Shown in pieces: positions 31,318 to 39,897 of a DNA stretch of 64,000 nt (position 1 is its first letter; each line of letters begins with the position of its first letter). The notes below the pieces were generated by a model. It made no database searches and had not been told where the DNA came from. It saw nothing but the letters and a program-made list of their open reading frames with translations. This DNA comes from Bacteroidales bacterium (lineage in GTDB: Bacteria > Bacteroidota > Bacteroidia > Bacteroidales > VadinHA17), in contig PLLO01000003.1 in the NCBI GenBank assembly GCA_003142255.1, forward strand, positions 109,196 to 173,195, given 5' to 3'. A program made the position numbers and the translations under genes.

Positions 31318-31659
31318 ATGGAAAAAATAATTGCATGCTGCGGATTGAATTGCGCCGCCTGTGAGGCCAGGATCGCAACCGTCACGAACAATAATGAATT
31401 GAGACAAGAGACTGCTGAAAAATGGCAGAAGGCTTATAATTCTACAGGAATAACTGCCGGGATGATAAACTGTACCGGGTGCCTTGAACCCGGTGTCAAG
31501 TTCGATCATTGGAGTGAATGCCAGATCCGTAAATGTGCTGTTGCCAAAGGGTACAAATCATGCAGCGAATGCAGCGACCTGACTACCTGCTCAATTGTTT
31601 CTCCAATCCACAATTATGCTCCTGAAGCACTGCAGAACCTGATTGACCTCCGCAACTAG
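31318..31659 (+). CDS. DUF3795 cysteine-rich protein
   Basis: A 113-residue cytosolic protein with about ten cysteines, in the pattern CCGLNCAACEARIA...CTGCLEPG...CQIRKCAVAKGYKSCSEC. This is the DUF3795 family, common in anaerobes and thought to bind metal, function unknown. No partner is clear from the neighbours. Confidence 0.85.
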   Translation: MEKIIACCGLNCAACEARIATVTNNNELRQETAEKWQKAYNSTGITAGMINCTGCLEPGVKFDHWSECQIRKCAVAKGYKSCSECSDLTTCSIVSPIHNYAPEALQNLIDLRN

Positions 31660-31673
31660 AAATTCAACATACC

Positions 31674-32105
31674 ATGGCAGAGAAAGAGGAGATGATCCTT
31701 TCTGATCGGACTGTAATGCCAACCGATGATTATATTTTTTCTATCCTGGGAGAGAAAAAGATTTTATGGCAAAATATTATTAGCTACGCTACAGATAATT
31801 TTAAAGATATATCAGGCGTTTGGAATTATTATAACGATGGCAAGCAGTGGCTTTTCAAGCTCACTCAAAAGAAGAAAACAATTTTCTGGGGAGCAATGCT
31901 TAAGGATACTTTCCGGATCACATTTTATTTTGGTGACAAGGTCGAGTCCCTTCTGGGAAACAGTGACCTTCCCTTGAAAATAAAGGATGATTTTAAAACC
32001 TCGAAACGATATGGAAAGATCAGGCCTGTTTCGCTGAAAATATTTTCAGCACCTGATGCAGAGTCTGTCAAGAAGCTTATTGCCATTAAGATCAAACTAA
32101 AATAG
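31674..32105 (+). CDS. DUF3788 protein
   Basis: A 143-residue soluble protein with the DUF3788 hallmarks: SDRTVMPTDDYIFSILGEKKILW near the start and the WNYYNDGKQWLFKLTQKKKTIFW strands. The family is widespread in Bacteroidetes and Firmicutes, with no assigned biochemistry. It starts 14 bases after the DUF3795 gene and is probably co-transcribed. Confidence 0.82.
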   Translation: MAEKEEMILSDRTVMPTDDYIFSILGEKKILWQNIISYATDNFKDISGVWNYYNDGKQWLFKLTQKKKTIFWGAMLKDTFRITFYFGDKVESLLGNSDLPLKIKDDFKTSKRYGKIRPVSLKIFSAPDAESVKKLIAIKIKLK

Positions 32106-32144
32106 AATAGGTCAAGGAACATAATTGAAACCTGAAAATCAGAG

Positions 32145-32756
32145 ATGAGACAAAGATTATTGATATTGTTTTTTTTTATTTTTCAGGTCAGCCTGCATTC
32201 CCAGAATATAGATATCAGGATACTCAGATCTATCAATTCGCCCCAAACCCTGCAGTCAGATAATTTTTTCAGGTTCGTTTCAAACTCCGATGCTTTTGTT
32301 ATTACTGGGGTGCCCGCCGGTATGGCCGTAACAGGTTTGATAACGAAAGACAAAAAATTATTCAGGAATGCCTGCATAACCGCCATAGCATCGTCACTGA
32401 ATGCCGGGATCACAAATGCGATGAAATATTCAATTAACCGTGACAGACCTTTCGTGACATATCCGGATATCTATAAAAAGGCAAAAGCCGGAAGCCCTTC
32501 ATTTCCCTCCGGACATACCTCTACAGCCTTTGCAACTGCCACATCGGTAAGCCTTTCATATCCAAAATGGTACATTATTGTCCCATCATATTTATATGCA
32601 GGCACCGTTGCATATTCAAGGATGGACCTGGGAGTTCATTATCCCAGCGATGTTCTTGCCGGAGCTGTTATCGGTTCAGGATGTGCTTACATTACCTGGA
32701 AAGTAAACCAGAAATTGCTTATTAAAAAGAAACACAAAGCCTGCGACTGCCCATAA
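32145..32756 (+). CDS. PAP2-family phosphatase
   Basis: A 203-residue membrane or secreted protein with a signal helix and the acid-phosphatase triad motifs K-x6-RP (KYSINRDRP), PSGHTS, and SRMDLGVHYPSD. It likely acts on lipid phosphates such as undecaprenyl pyrophosphate or phosphatidylglycerophosphate. An AATCGG/CCGATT hairpin lies at 32755-32780 right at its stop and could be a weak terminator. Confidence 0.88.
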   Translation: MRQRLLILFFFIFQVSLHSQNIDIRILRSINSPQTLQSDNFFRFVSNSDAFVITGVPAGMAVTGLITKDKKLFRNACITAIASSLNAGITNAMKYSINRDRPFVTYPDIYKKAKAGSPSFPSGHTSTAFATATSVSLSYPKWYIIVPSYLYAGTVAYSRMDLGVHYPSDVLAGAVIGSGCAYITWKVNQKLLIKKKHKACDCP

Positions 32757-32816
32757 TCGGCGACCGGCCGACCTCCGATTTAATTGAGTTAATAATAATT
32801 TTAAATCAGCTGCAGA

Positions 32817-35800
32817 ATGAGAGAGTTCTTTTTAAAACACATTACATTTCTTTTATTGATAATTCCGATTTGCGAATTACTTGATACAGGTTCATTATTT
32901 GCCCAGGTTATTCAGGCAGGACCGGAGGGAAGAATGGCCGGACAGGCAACTGAATATTCGGTTTCAAAAGAGCCCGGGCTTCTGTTTTATTTGTCAGGCA
33001 ATAATGGTTTTAAAGCTGATTTCGCTGTCGGGGGACAGGTTCTTCCCAATTTTCTTAAAGATGTGACTGTAATTCCAGATGGCGCGCACGGACCCGGATT
33101 CAGGGCTGAAGACAGCCAGCTGTTGTCGTACTGGGCTCCCGGGAATATATATGCACAACGCGGCTCTCTTTCATTTTTTTGGCGCTCTCGGTACCCTGTA
33201 GGACCAACTCCTTTTCCCATTTTTCGTGTTGGTTATGCCGACCATTCAAGCTGGGATATGGTCTGGTTAAGGATAGATTACAATGGTTCAGGCTTTGACG
33301 CTTTTGTAACTGATGTGGGTTTGTCAAGGACAAGGATCTCTTATTATATGGACAAATTTCCTGCACCTGGCGAGTGGATGCATATCGCTCTGTCGTGGGA
33401 TGAGACTGAAGGGATCAGGTTTTATGTCAATGGTGAACTGGTATCAAAGCAGTCTGTAAACGGAAGAGTTTACGATGCAGGGCTGGACCAGTTCGGTCCT
33501 CATTCCAGGATTATCAGTCCGTACCAGGTGCAAAGTGCGTACAGCTTTACGAGGGGAGGAGATATTGATGAGATTCGCATTTATGACCATATGCTGACTG
33601 ATGAGAATATTGAGACTCTTTCAAAGGACGGCGATCTGAAATCATTGCCACCCTTCAAAAGGGACCTTTCCCAACGACACTGGCGTGATGAATGGTGGAT
33701 ACTTAATGGATGGAATCTTCCGAATGACCCTCCTCCTTTACTGCCGTCGCATGAAACGAGCATCAGAAAAGTTGAAATTCATGATGCTTACGATATAAAG
33801 CGGTGGTACTGGAAAGCAAATGATGGAATAAGGGAAACAACATGGCCAGGGGTTTACAATATGTCAAGGCTTCCCGGCAGATATGATTATTTTGTACTCC
33901 CTGACTGGGATTGTTATTCGGGATCTGGTCAGACAGTGAGATTCACTCTTCCGGAAGAGCCTTGGAATCATGTTGAAATATGGGGAACGGCCTGGGGCCA
34001 GCTTACGTACGAAAACCCTCTCCATCAGGATTCTGCTTTTGCTGTCCGTACACGGACCCAGATCAAGTCATATCATCAGCTTACTGAAAGCCATGTAGGT
34101 GGGAAGATCCGATTCGACAATGCATTAATAGAGGAGCCTATTGGTTCATTTGATGTATATAATGTTGCTAAGGGACATGCTCCGGAGGGAGCTCTCAGTG
34201 AAAGCTTTACACTTACTCCGGCAAGTGGTGATTTTAAAAATGACGGGCTTAAGGAAATTGCTGCTTTTGTTCGTGGAAGGTATCCATCTGATGAAAATGC
34301 AATGATGCTCGGAGTACCAGACGGAAGCCGCAAAGAACTTAAATCGGAATCTGCAGGGGGATATTTTTATCCTTTCATTCATATCATGATCCCTTATACC
34401 GACCAGCCAGATGCCGGACTTGACGGAATAGAGATTCAGATGCCTGCTATGAAGGTCACTCCGACGCACAATGGTGTTTTTCCCATTAATATCCGGGTCA
34501 AGGATCCTTTGTGGCTTATGCGCGATCTGGCCGATTTCAGCTTTTCCGTTAAACCAGGAGAATCACCGTTGCTGTGGATCGATACCCGCGACCGTATCTT
34601 GCCAAAAGATAGAGCTCTTTATATTACGATAGCCGGTGCTGGAGCAGATTTAACTTCTGATCTGTTAAAAGGAACCCATGTAAGATTGATTTATAAATCG
34701 AGAGATGCAGCACGTCCTGAGCATGAACTGGACCGGATTACCCAGATACGTGATCTGTATGCTCATATTGTTGAAGAGAGGCCGGCTACTCCACGGCTTA
34801 ATCTTTTCAACCGTTTTATGGCTGATTGCAATGATCTGTTGTCAGTTAATCCTGATAACTGGCTTGCCCAGGCGTACAGGTATGCTCTGACGGGTCAGAA
34901 GAAGCCTGAATATAAAGTGCCTGAATGTCCAGACGGTGTTCCGGAATGGGCATTTCTTCAGACAGAATACCTTAGGAAGCTCGCAAATATTGCAAACTAT
35001 TATATCGATAAACGGCAGATATCGAACGGTGAGTTTGGCGGCGGTTTGTCGGACGATGGCGACCTTACAAACATGTGGCCGGGGATGGCTTTCCTGGGTA
35101 TAGAACCTGATAAGATACTCAAATCTCTCAGGCTTCACATGCAGGCTTATTATGATCCGGAGAGACCCGCCGAAGATGCTGGCCTGAAGCAGAGGAGCCT
35201 TCCGTTGCTGACAAATGGTCTTGCTACAATCTTTACCGATGAATTACATGCGCTTGAAGATGGAATGCAGGTTGTAGCCCAGATGATGCTGCTTGACTAT
35301 GGAAATCCAAAGTACATGGAAAGAGGAATGCAGACAGCCCGAAGGATGTTGAATGATATTACGCAGATAAATGCTGAAGGTCATCGTCACTTCCGTTCAA
35401 GATATTACGGAGCTACCAGGATGGCGACAGAGGATCCATGGCAATGGTCTGTCAATCATTCGTACCATGTTCTCCAGACCTCTTACCTGTTAGCACGTTA
35501 TAACGGTAGCCCTGAACTTATAAAAATGATCACTGATCTTGCAGATGGCCTTCTCGCTCACAGGCAAAATGGCAAATTAAATACCGAAATAAACTTTGAA
35601 ACAGACGAATCAATGGGCGATTCCGGAAACCTGAATAAACCCTGGTCACTCTTTTATGCAGCCTGGTATCTGACCGGCGACAAAAAATACCTGGAACCCA
35701 TACCTCCCCGTGACTTGAATACCCATGAATTTAATAAGGATAAGCTGGCCAGTAGTTACAGGGACGAAATAACTAATCTGGGCATTCGTGAATATATCAA

Positions 35801-36548
35801 TACTGAAGGAAGCATCTGGATTGACCGTGTTGCTCCGTTTAGCTCTAAAATTCAGGAGGACCGTCTTGGAGGCACTGCCCTCCTGCGTGTAAATACACTT
35901 TATCCCCAGCATTTCATAAGCTGGAAATTCAATGCACCTTCTACCTATGCGAGTGCCGCAATATTTATTCCTGATGCAAACCAGACAAAGATTGACATAA
36001 TAGCTTATAACCTCGATGATAAACCGGTGGGGGCAGACATGACAGTATGGGATATAAAGCCAGGTAAGTGGCGCATTCGCCAGGGAACAGACAATAACGA
36101 AGATCAGGTGATAGATGGTGAAGTTGCTGAATCGGTTGTTTATCTGGAGCGAGGCGGGTCTGTTAATCTTCATTTTGTTGAGAGGAAATACAATATTGTC
36201 TCTCTTGAGCTTATTGAACCTTCAGAAAAAGGATACTGGGATTTGCCTGATCTCGGAATAGGACCTGATGACATAAAAATCAATGGCAAACAGATCATTG
36301 TGAAAGTCCATAACATAGGAGGAGCGAAGTCTTCGGAAACTATAATGGAAGTAGAAGATGCAAAAGGTAACATTACAGCAACAGTCATTGTACCTCCAAT
36401 AGAAGCACCGCTCGACCTTGAACCCCGGTGGAAAGATATAGTCATATCAGTCACAGATGGAACAGACCTGACCAGCGGCAGTGTGCAGATTGATCCTGAA
36501 AGAAAAACTGGACAGATCTCACATCAAAATGATATTGTAAAGTGGTAA
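32817..36548 (+). CDS. large secreted LamG-domain protein, possible carbohydrate-active enzyme
   Basis: A 1243-residue secreted protein (signal peptide ending near FAQ at residue 30). Residues of about 95-270 form a LamG/concanavalin-like domain (WMHIALSWDETEGIRFYVNGE; FTRGGDIDEIRIYD). The middle region is beta-rich. Residues of about 720-960 are helix-rich with WSVNHSYHVLQTSYLLARY, suggesting an alpha/alpha toroid as in polysaccharide lyases or glycoside hydrolases. The C-terminus has a CARDB-like repeat. No catalytic family is recognised. No SusCD or other sugar-utilisation genes are adjacent. Confidence 0.7.
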   Translation: MREFFLKHITFLLLIIPICELLDTGSLFAQVIQAGPEGRMAGQATEYSVSKEPGLLFYLSGNNGFKADFAVGGQVLPNFLKDVTVIPDGAHGPGFRAEDSQLLSYWAPGNIYAQRGSLSFFWRSRYPVGPTPFPIFRVGYADHSSWDMVWLRIDYNGSGFDAFVTDVGLSRTRISYYMDKFPAPGEWMHIALSWDETEGIRFYVNGELVSKQSVNGRVYDAGLDQFGPHSRIISPYQVQSAYSFTRGGDIDEIRIYDHMLTDENIETLSKDGDLKSLPPFKRDLSQRHWRDEWWILNGWNLPNDPPPLLPSHETSIRKVEIHDAYDIKRWYWKANDGIRETTWPGVYNMSRLPGRYDYFVLPDWDCYSGSGQTVRFTLPEEPWNHVEIWGTAWGQLTYENPLHQDSAFAVRTRTQIKSYHQLTESHVGGKIRFDNALIEEPIGSFDVYNVAKGHAPEGALSESFTLTPASGDFKNDGLKEIAAFVRGRYPSDENAMMLGVPDGSRKELKSESAGGYFYPFIHIMIPYTDQPDAGLDGIEIQMPAMKVTPTHNGVFPINIRVKDPLWLMRDLADFSFSVKPGESPLLWIDTRDRILPKDRALYITIAGAGADLTSDLLKGTHVRLIYKSRDAARPEHELDRITQIRDLYAHIVEERPATPRLNLFNRFMADCNDLLSVNPDNWLAQAYRYALTGQKKPEYKVPECPDGVPEWAFLQTEYLRKLANIANYYIDKRQISNGEFGGGLSDDGDLTNMWPGMAFLGIEPDKILKSLRLHMQAYYDPERPAEDAGLKQRSLPLLTNGLATIFTDELHALEDGMQVVAQMMLLDYGNPKYMERGMQTARRMLNDITQINAEGHRHFRSRYYGATRMATEDPWQWSVNHSYHVLQTSYLLARYNGSPELIKMITDLADGLLAHRQNGKLNTEINFETDESMGDSGNLNKPWSLFYAAWYLTGDKKYLEPIPPRDLNTHEFNKDKLASSYRDEITNLGIREYINTEGSIWIDRVAPFSSKIQEDRLGGTALLRVNTLYPQHFISWKFNAPSTYASAAIFIPDANQTKIDIIAYNLDDKPVGADMTVWDIKPGKWRIRQGTDNNEDQVIDGEVAESVVYLERGGSVNLHFVERKYNIVSLELIEPSEKGYWDLPDLGIGPDDIKINGKQIIVKVHNIGGAKSSETIMEVEDAKGNITATVIVPPIEAPLDLEPRWKDIVISVTDGTDLTSGSVQIDPERKTGQISHQNDIVKW

Positions 36549-36699
36549 AGAGGAATCTCTCTGAATAAATTGAAGCATCTGATGGATTTTCATTCAGCCG
36601 ACCGGTGACCGGCATTTACGCTTTTGCGCCCTTTTCTATACGCATAAATACTACATATAAATAGGCTTTAAGAGTCTTACCCTTCTTATTCATTAGGCG

Positions 36700-36707
36700 T
36701 ATTTTTG
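36700..36707 (+). promoter_or_regulatory. -7 promoter element for hdr operon 2
   Basis: TATTTTTG matches TAnnTTTG and ends 25 bases before the hdrC ATG. Confidence 0.6.
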
Positions 36708-36726
36708 TTGTTAATTAATTAACAAC
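36707..36726. promoter_or_regulatory. 20-bp palindromic operator at hdr operon 2 start
   Basis: A perfect 20-bp palindrome, with inner 18 bases TTGTTAATTAATTAACAA identical to those at 21664-21681. It follows the -7 element directly and covers the expected transcription start and leader, a repressor position. It could also form a short hairpin in the mRNA just before the ATG at 36733. Confidence 0.7.
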
Positions 36727-36732
36727 GGAATT

Positions 36733-37458
36733 ATGCAGGAGACAAGGAATTATCATGAGATGCTGATGAAGGATATCCGGTTCGAAGAGGGTCTCAATGC
36801 CTGCATGAACTGTGGTGTCTGCACAGCTATCTGTCCTGCTGCCGAGTTTTATAATTATGATCCCCGCCAGGTAGTCGATACAGTCCAGACAGGTGACAAT
36901 GATGAGATCGAAAAACTGTTGAAATCAGAGACTATCTGGTACTGCGGCGAATGCATGTCGTGCAAAACAAGGTGCCCGAGAGGAAATGCTCCGGGTCTCG
37001 TAATAATGGCGTTAAGGGGATTATCGCAGGATCTGGGATTTTTTGTTGAATCAGAGAAGGGGAGACAGCAGCTTGCCATGAAGAGAACCGTAGGACAATG
37101 GATACTTGATCGTGGCTATTGCCTTTATCTTGAAGGTGTCGGAACTTCAATGCATCCTGAGCAGGGACCGGTCTGGGATTGGATTCAGGCAAACTGGAGG
37201 GATTTATTCAAAAGACTTGGTGCCAATTACCAGGGTGAAGGGCCTGGTATTCTGAGAAAGATCCCTGAAGAGGCATTGGATGAAATCCGGAAAATATTTG
37301 ATGTTACCGGAGGCACGGCACGGTTTGAAAAGATTGAGGAAGCTTCGAGAGAAAAAGCCATGGAAATGAACCTGACCCTTGGTGAAGGTATTGACAACGA
37401 ATACTTCCAGCACATTTATAAAACGAATAATAACAGCCACACCCGGCAAAAAGAGTAA
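36733..37458 (+). CDS. hdrC: HdrC-like iron-sulfur subunit, copy 2
   Basis: A 241-residue paralog of the protein at 6760, sharing CMNCGVCTAICPAAE and CGECMSCKTRCPRGN and long stretches of the C-terminal half such as HPEQGPVWDW. Two [4Fe-4S] clusters are expected. It begins the second Hdr operon and is followed by hdrB after one base. Confidence 0.88.
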   Translation: MQETRNYHEMLMKDIRFEEGLNACMNCGVCTAICPAAEFYNYDPRQVVDTVQTGDNDEIEKLLKSETIWYCGECMSCKTRCPRGNAPGLVIMALRGLSQDLGFFVESEKGRQQLAMKRTVGQWILDRGYCLYLEGVGTSMHPEQGPVWDWIQANWRDLFKRLGANYQGEGPGILRKIPEEALDEIRKIFDVTGGTARFEKIEEASREKAMEMNLTLGEGIDNEYFQHIYKTNNNSHTRQKE

Positions 37459-37459
37459 T

Positions 37460-38524
37460 ATGAAAATAGAGGGTAAGAAAGCAATCTGGAAAGATTACCA
37501 GAAAGAGATAGCCGAGGACAAATTTTATTATGTAAGAAGCTGCGTACGGCAGAACTTCTTCCCGGGGTCGGAGACAGCATTTCTCAGAATTATGAGAGAT
37601 GTCCTTAAGAAAGATGTTTTTGAAAATCCCTGTCATACAACTTGCACAGGCATAGGATATCATGGTGATATCGTTCCTGTTGAGACTACAATGACAGTTG
37701 TGGCCCGTCAATTTGCACTAATGACTGAATCGGGATATGAGAACCTTTTGCCATCATGTATCACTTCATTTGGCCTTTATACAGAGATCCTTGATACATG
37801 GCATCATTTTCCTGAAGTTGAAGAAAAAATACGGAAACAGCTAAGAAAAGCAACAGGAAGGGAATTCAAAGTTCCAAAGAACCTGGCACATGCGAGTGAT
37901 GTGATATATAAATTCAGAAAAGAAATCAGTGCGAAAGCAAAATACCGTCTTATAAATAAAAATACAGGAGAACCTCTTAAAGTAGTCGATCACATTGGTT
38001 GCCATTATGCCAAAATGTTCCCCTCAAAGGGTGTTGGCGGAGCCGAATACCCCTATGTGCTTGCCGGAATGGTTGAAGAATGGGGAGGCCAGGTAATAGA
38101 TTATCCGGAAAGAAGGCATTGCTGCGGCTTCGGCTTCAGGCAATATCTTATCCAGGCTAACAGGGGATTCTCAATTGCCTGCTCAAAGGAGAAATTTGAA
38201 TCGATGAAGCCCTATAAACCTGATATGATCATAACAAACTGCCCCGGATGCCCTATGTTCCTTGACAGGTGGCAATATGTGATAAATGAGATGGAAGGTA
38301 AAACCTATGGTGCTGACGGCGAAGGAATTCCTGTTTTTACTTATGAGGAGGTTGCCGGACTGGTACTTGGATTTGATCCCTGGGATCTCGGACTTCAGAT
38401 GCATCAGACCGACTGCGAGCCTCTTCTCCGGAAAATAGGAATTGAATATGATCCTGAAGCAAAATATGTCCTCAATGGAGTAAATACAAATGTTAACGCC
38501 AGTACTTATTTAGAAGTGAGATAA
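37460..38524 (+). CDS. hdrB: HdrB-like subunit, copy 2
   Basis: A 354-residue paralog of the 5657 gene, matching closely through most of its length. The second cysteine site is intact (C181, C221-C222, C261, C264). The first site again reads T-C-T-G in place of the CC doublet (C62) and CxxS in place of CxxC (C100, S103). The conserved loss in both copies suggests it is functional rather than accidental. The longer frame starting at 37379 runs back inside hdrC; the ATG at 37460, one base after the hdrC stop, is the real start. Confidence 0.86.
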   Translation: MKIEGKKAIWKDYQKEIAEDKFYYVRSCVRQNFFPGSETAFLRIMRDVLKKDVFENPCHTTCTGIGYHGDIVPVETTMTVVARQFALMTESGYENLLPSCITSFGLYTEILDTWHHFPEVEEKIRKQLRKATGREFKVPKNLAHASDVIYKFRKEISAKAKYRLINKNTGEPLKVVDHIGCHYAKMFPSKGVGGAEYPYVLAGMVEEWGGQVIDYPERRHCCGFGFRQYLIQANRGFSIACSKEKFESMKPYKPDMIITNCPGCPMFLDRWQYVINEMEGKTYGADGEGIPVFTYEEVAGLVLGFDPWDLGLQMHQTDCEPLLRKIGIEYDPEAKYVLNGVNTNVNASTYLEVR

Positions 38525-39546
38525 TGAATAAGCATGTTGTTGTAATCGGAGGCGGTGTCGCCGGGATGGAAGCAGCCGGACAACTCCGGAAAACAGGCTT
38601 CGAAGTGAGTCTGTTTGAAAAAGAGGAGAAACCGGGTGGCCATTTGAATAAATGGTATAAGCTTTTCCCCGACAGGAGACCAAGTTCAGAAGTAAAGGAA
38701 TATCTCGACAATATAACCTCCGGTGAGGGGATTAAAATAATTACCGGGAAAACGATTGAAAAAATAGTACAAAATAAAAACCAGTTTCACATTTCAGATA
38801 AGGAGGGTTCTGAATATACAGCTGATGCTGTTATCGTTGCAACTGGTTTCGATCTTTTTAAGAGCGCCAGAAAAGAAGAGTATGGTTATGGAATCTATGA
38901 TAATGTAATTACCTCAGCCGACCTTGAGGAAATGTTCAGGAAGGGAAGCATAACGCTTGTTAATGGCAGGACACCTGAGACAATAGGTATTGTTCATTGC
39001 GTTGGTTCAAGAGATGAAAAAATGGGTAACCTTTACTGTTCAAAGCTATGTTGTGTTACAGCTGTGAAGCAGGCAATTGAGATAAGGGAGCATCTGCCTT
39101 CAGCAAAGGTATTTTGCTTTTATATGGACATGAGGATGGGTGGTGCATATTACGAGGAGCTTTATAGGGAAGCACAGGAGGAATGGGGAGTAAATTTCAT
39201 AAGGGGAAAAGTGTCAGAAGTCAGTGAATCAATAAATAACAGGCTTGTTATAAAGTCAGAAGATACTCTTGCCGGCAAACCGCTTAAGATGCTGGTCGAC
39301 ATGCTGGTTCTGATGGCCGGAATGGAAATGTCGGAAGAAGGTTTGAAATTAGGTGATTCATCGGGACTGAAAAGAGGCGATAATCGATTCTTTTCACCGG
39401 CCGATCACCATTTTGGCAGCAATAAAAGCAATTTAAAGGGAATATATTATGCAGGCACATGTACGATGCCGATGAATATTACTGAGACTATCTCTCATGC
39501 AAGGGCAGCCGTTATGGATGTGATTGAATATTTAAAGGAAAGCTAG
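38524..39546 (+). CDS. short HdrA-like flavoprotein without ferredoxin domains
   Basis: A 340-residue protein with a GGGVAG FAD loop at residues 9-14 and the HdrA cysteine segment CVGSRDEKMGNLYCSKLCC. Unlike the flavoproteins of operon 1 it carries no ferredoxin-type CxxCxxC motifs; these may be supplied by the next gene. It overlaps hdrB by one base. It probably receives or splits electrons within the second complex. Confidence 0.83.
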   Translation: MNKHVVVIGGGVAGMEAAGQLRKTGFEVSLFEKEEKPGGHLNKWYKLFPDRRPSSEVKEYLDNITSGEGIKIITGKTIEKIVQNKNQFHISDKEGSEYTADAVIVATGFDLFKSARKEEYGYGIYDNVITSADLEEMFRKGSITLVNGRTPETIGIVHCVGSRDEKMGNLYCSKLCCVTAVKQAIEIREHLPSAKVFCFYMDMRMGGAYYEELYREAQEEWGVNFIRGKVSEVSESINNRLVIKSEDTLAGKPLKMLVDMLVLMAGMEMSEEGLKLGDSSGLKRGDNRFFSPADHHFGSNKSNLKGIYYAGTCTMPMNITETISHARAAVMDVIEYLKES

Positions 39547-39552
39547 GAATAA

Positions 39553-39897
39553 ATGGATAGATTCGGTTTCTCAATATCAAAAGGACGCCAGATCGACTAC
39601 GATGCCAACAGCAGGCATATAGCTGAATTTATTTCTGAACGGGAACCGAGTTTCAGGGTTTGCATCGAATGCGGATGCTGCTCGGCAACTTGCACGACCG
39701 GTAATTTTACCAGTTTCAGCCTGAGGGAACTCCAGATCCTGATGAAACGAGGGGAGAATGAGAAAGTACGCGAGAACATAAAGAAATGTATGCTTTGCGG
39801 CAAATGCACTCTTGTGTGCCCACGGGGGGTCAATACCCGCAACGTTGTAACCCTGGCACGCCAGGCTTTTCAAAAATTTCCGGCAAATGCAGTTTGA
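39553..39897 (+). CDS. small dicluster [4Fe-4S] protein, HdrC-like
   Basis: A 114-residue protein with CIECGCCSATC near residue 37 and CMLCGKCTLVCPRG near residue 79, a two-cluster HdrC-type domain. It lies 6 bases after the HdrA-like gene and overlaps the next gene by 11 bases. It likely bridges the flavoprotein and the membrane subunit. Confidence 0.83.
   Translation: MDRFGFSISKGRQIDYDANSRHIAEFISEREPSFRVCIECGCCSATCTTGNFTSFSLRELQILMKRGENEKVRENIKKCMLCGKCTLVCPRGVNTRNVVTLARQAFQKFPANAV

Noticed and set aside
37379..37459. Upstream extension of hdrB copy 2
   Set aside because: It runs within the coding sequence of hdrC in another frame; the ATG at 37460 directly after the hdrC stop aligns with the start of the paralog at 6724.
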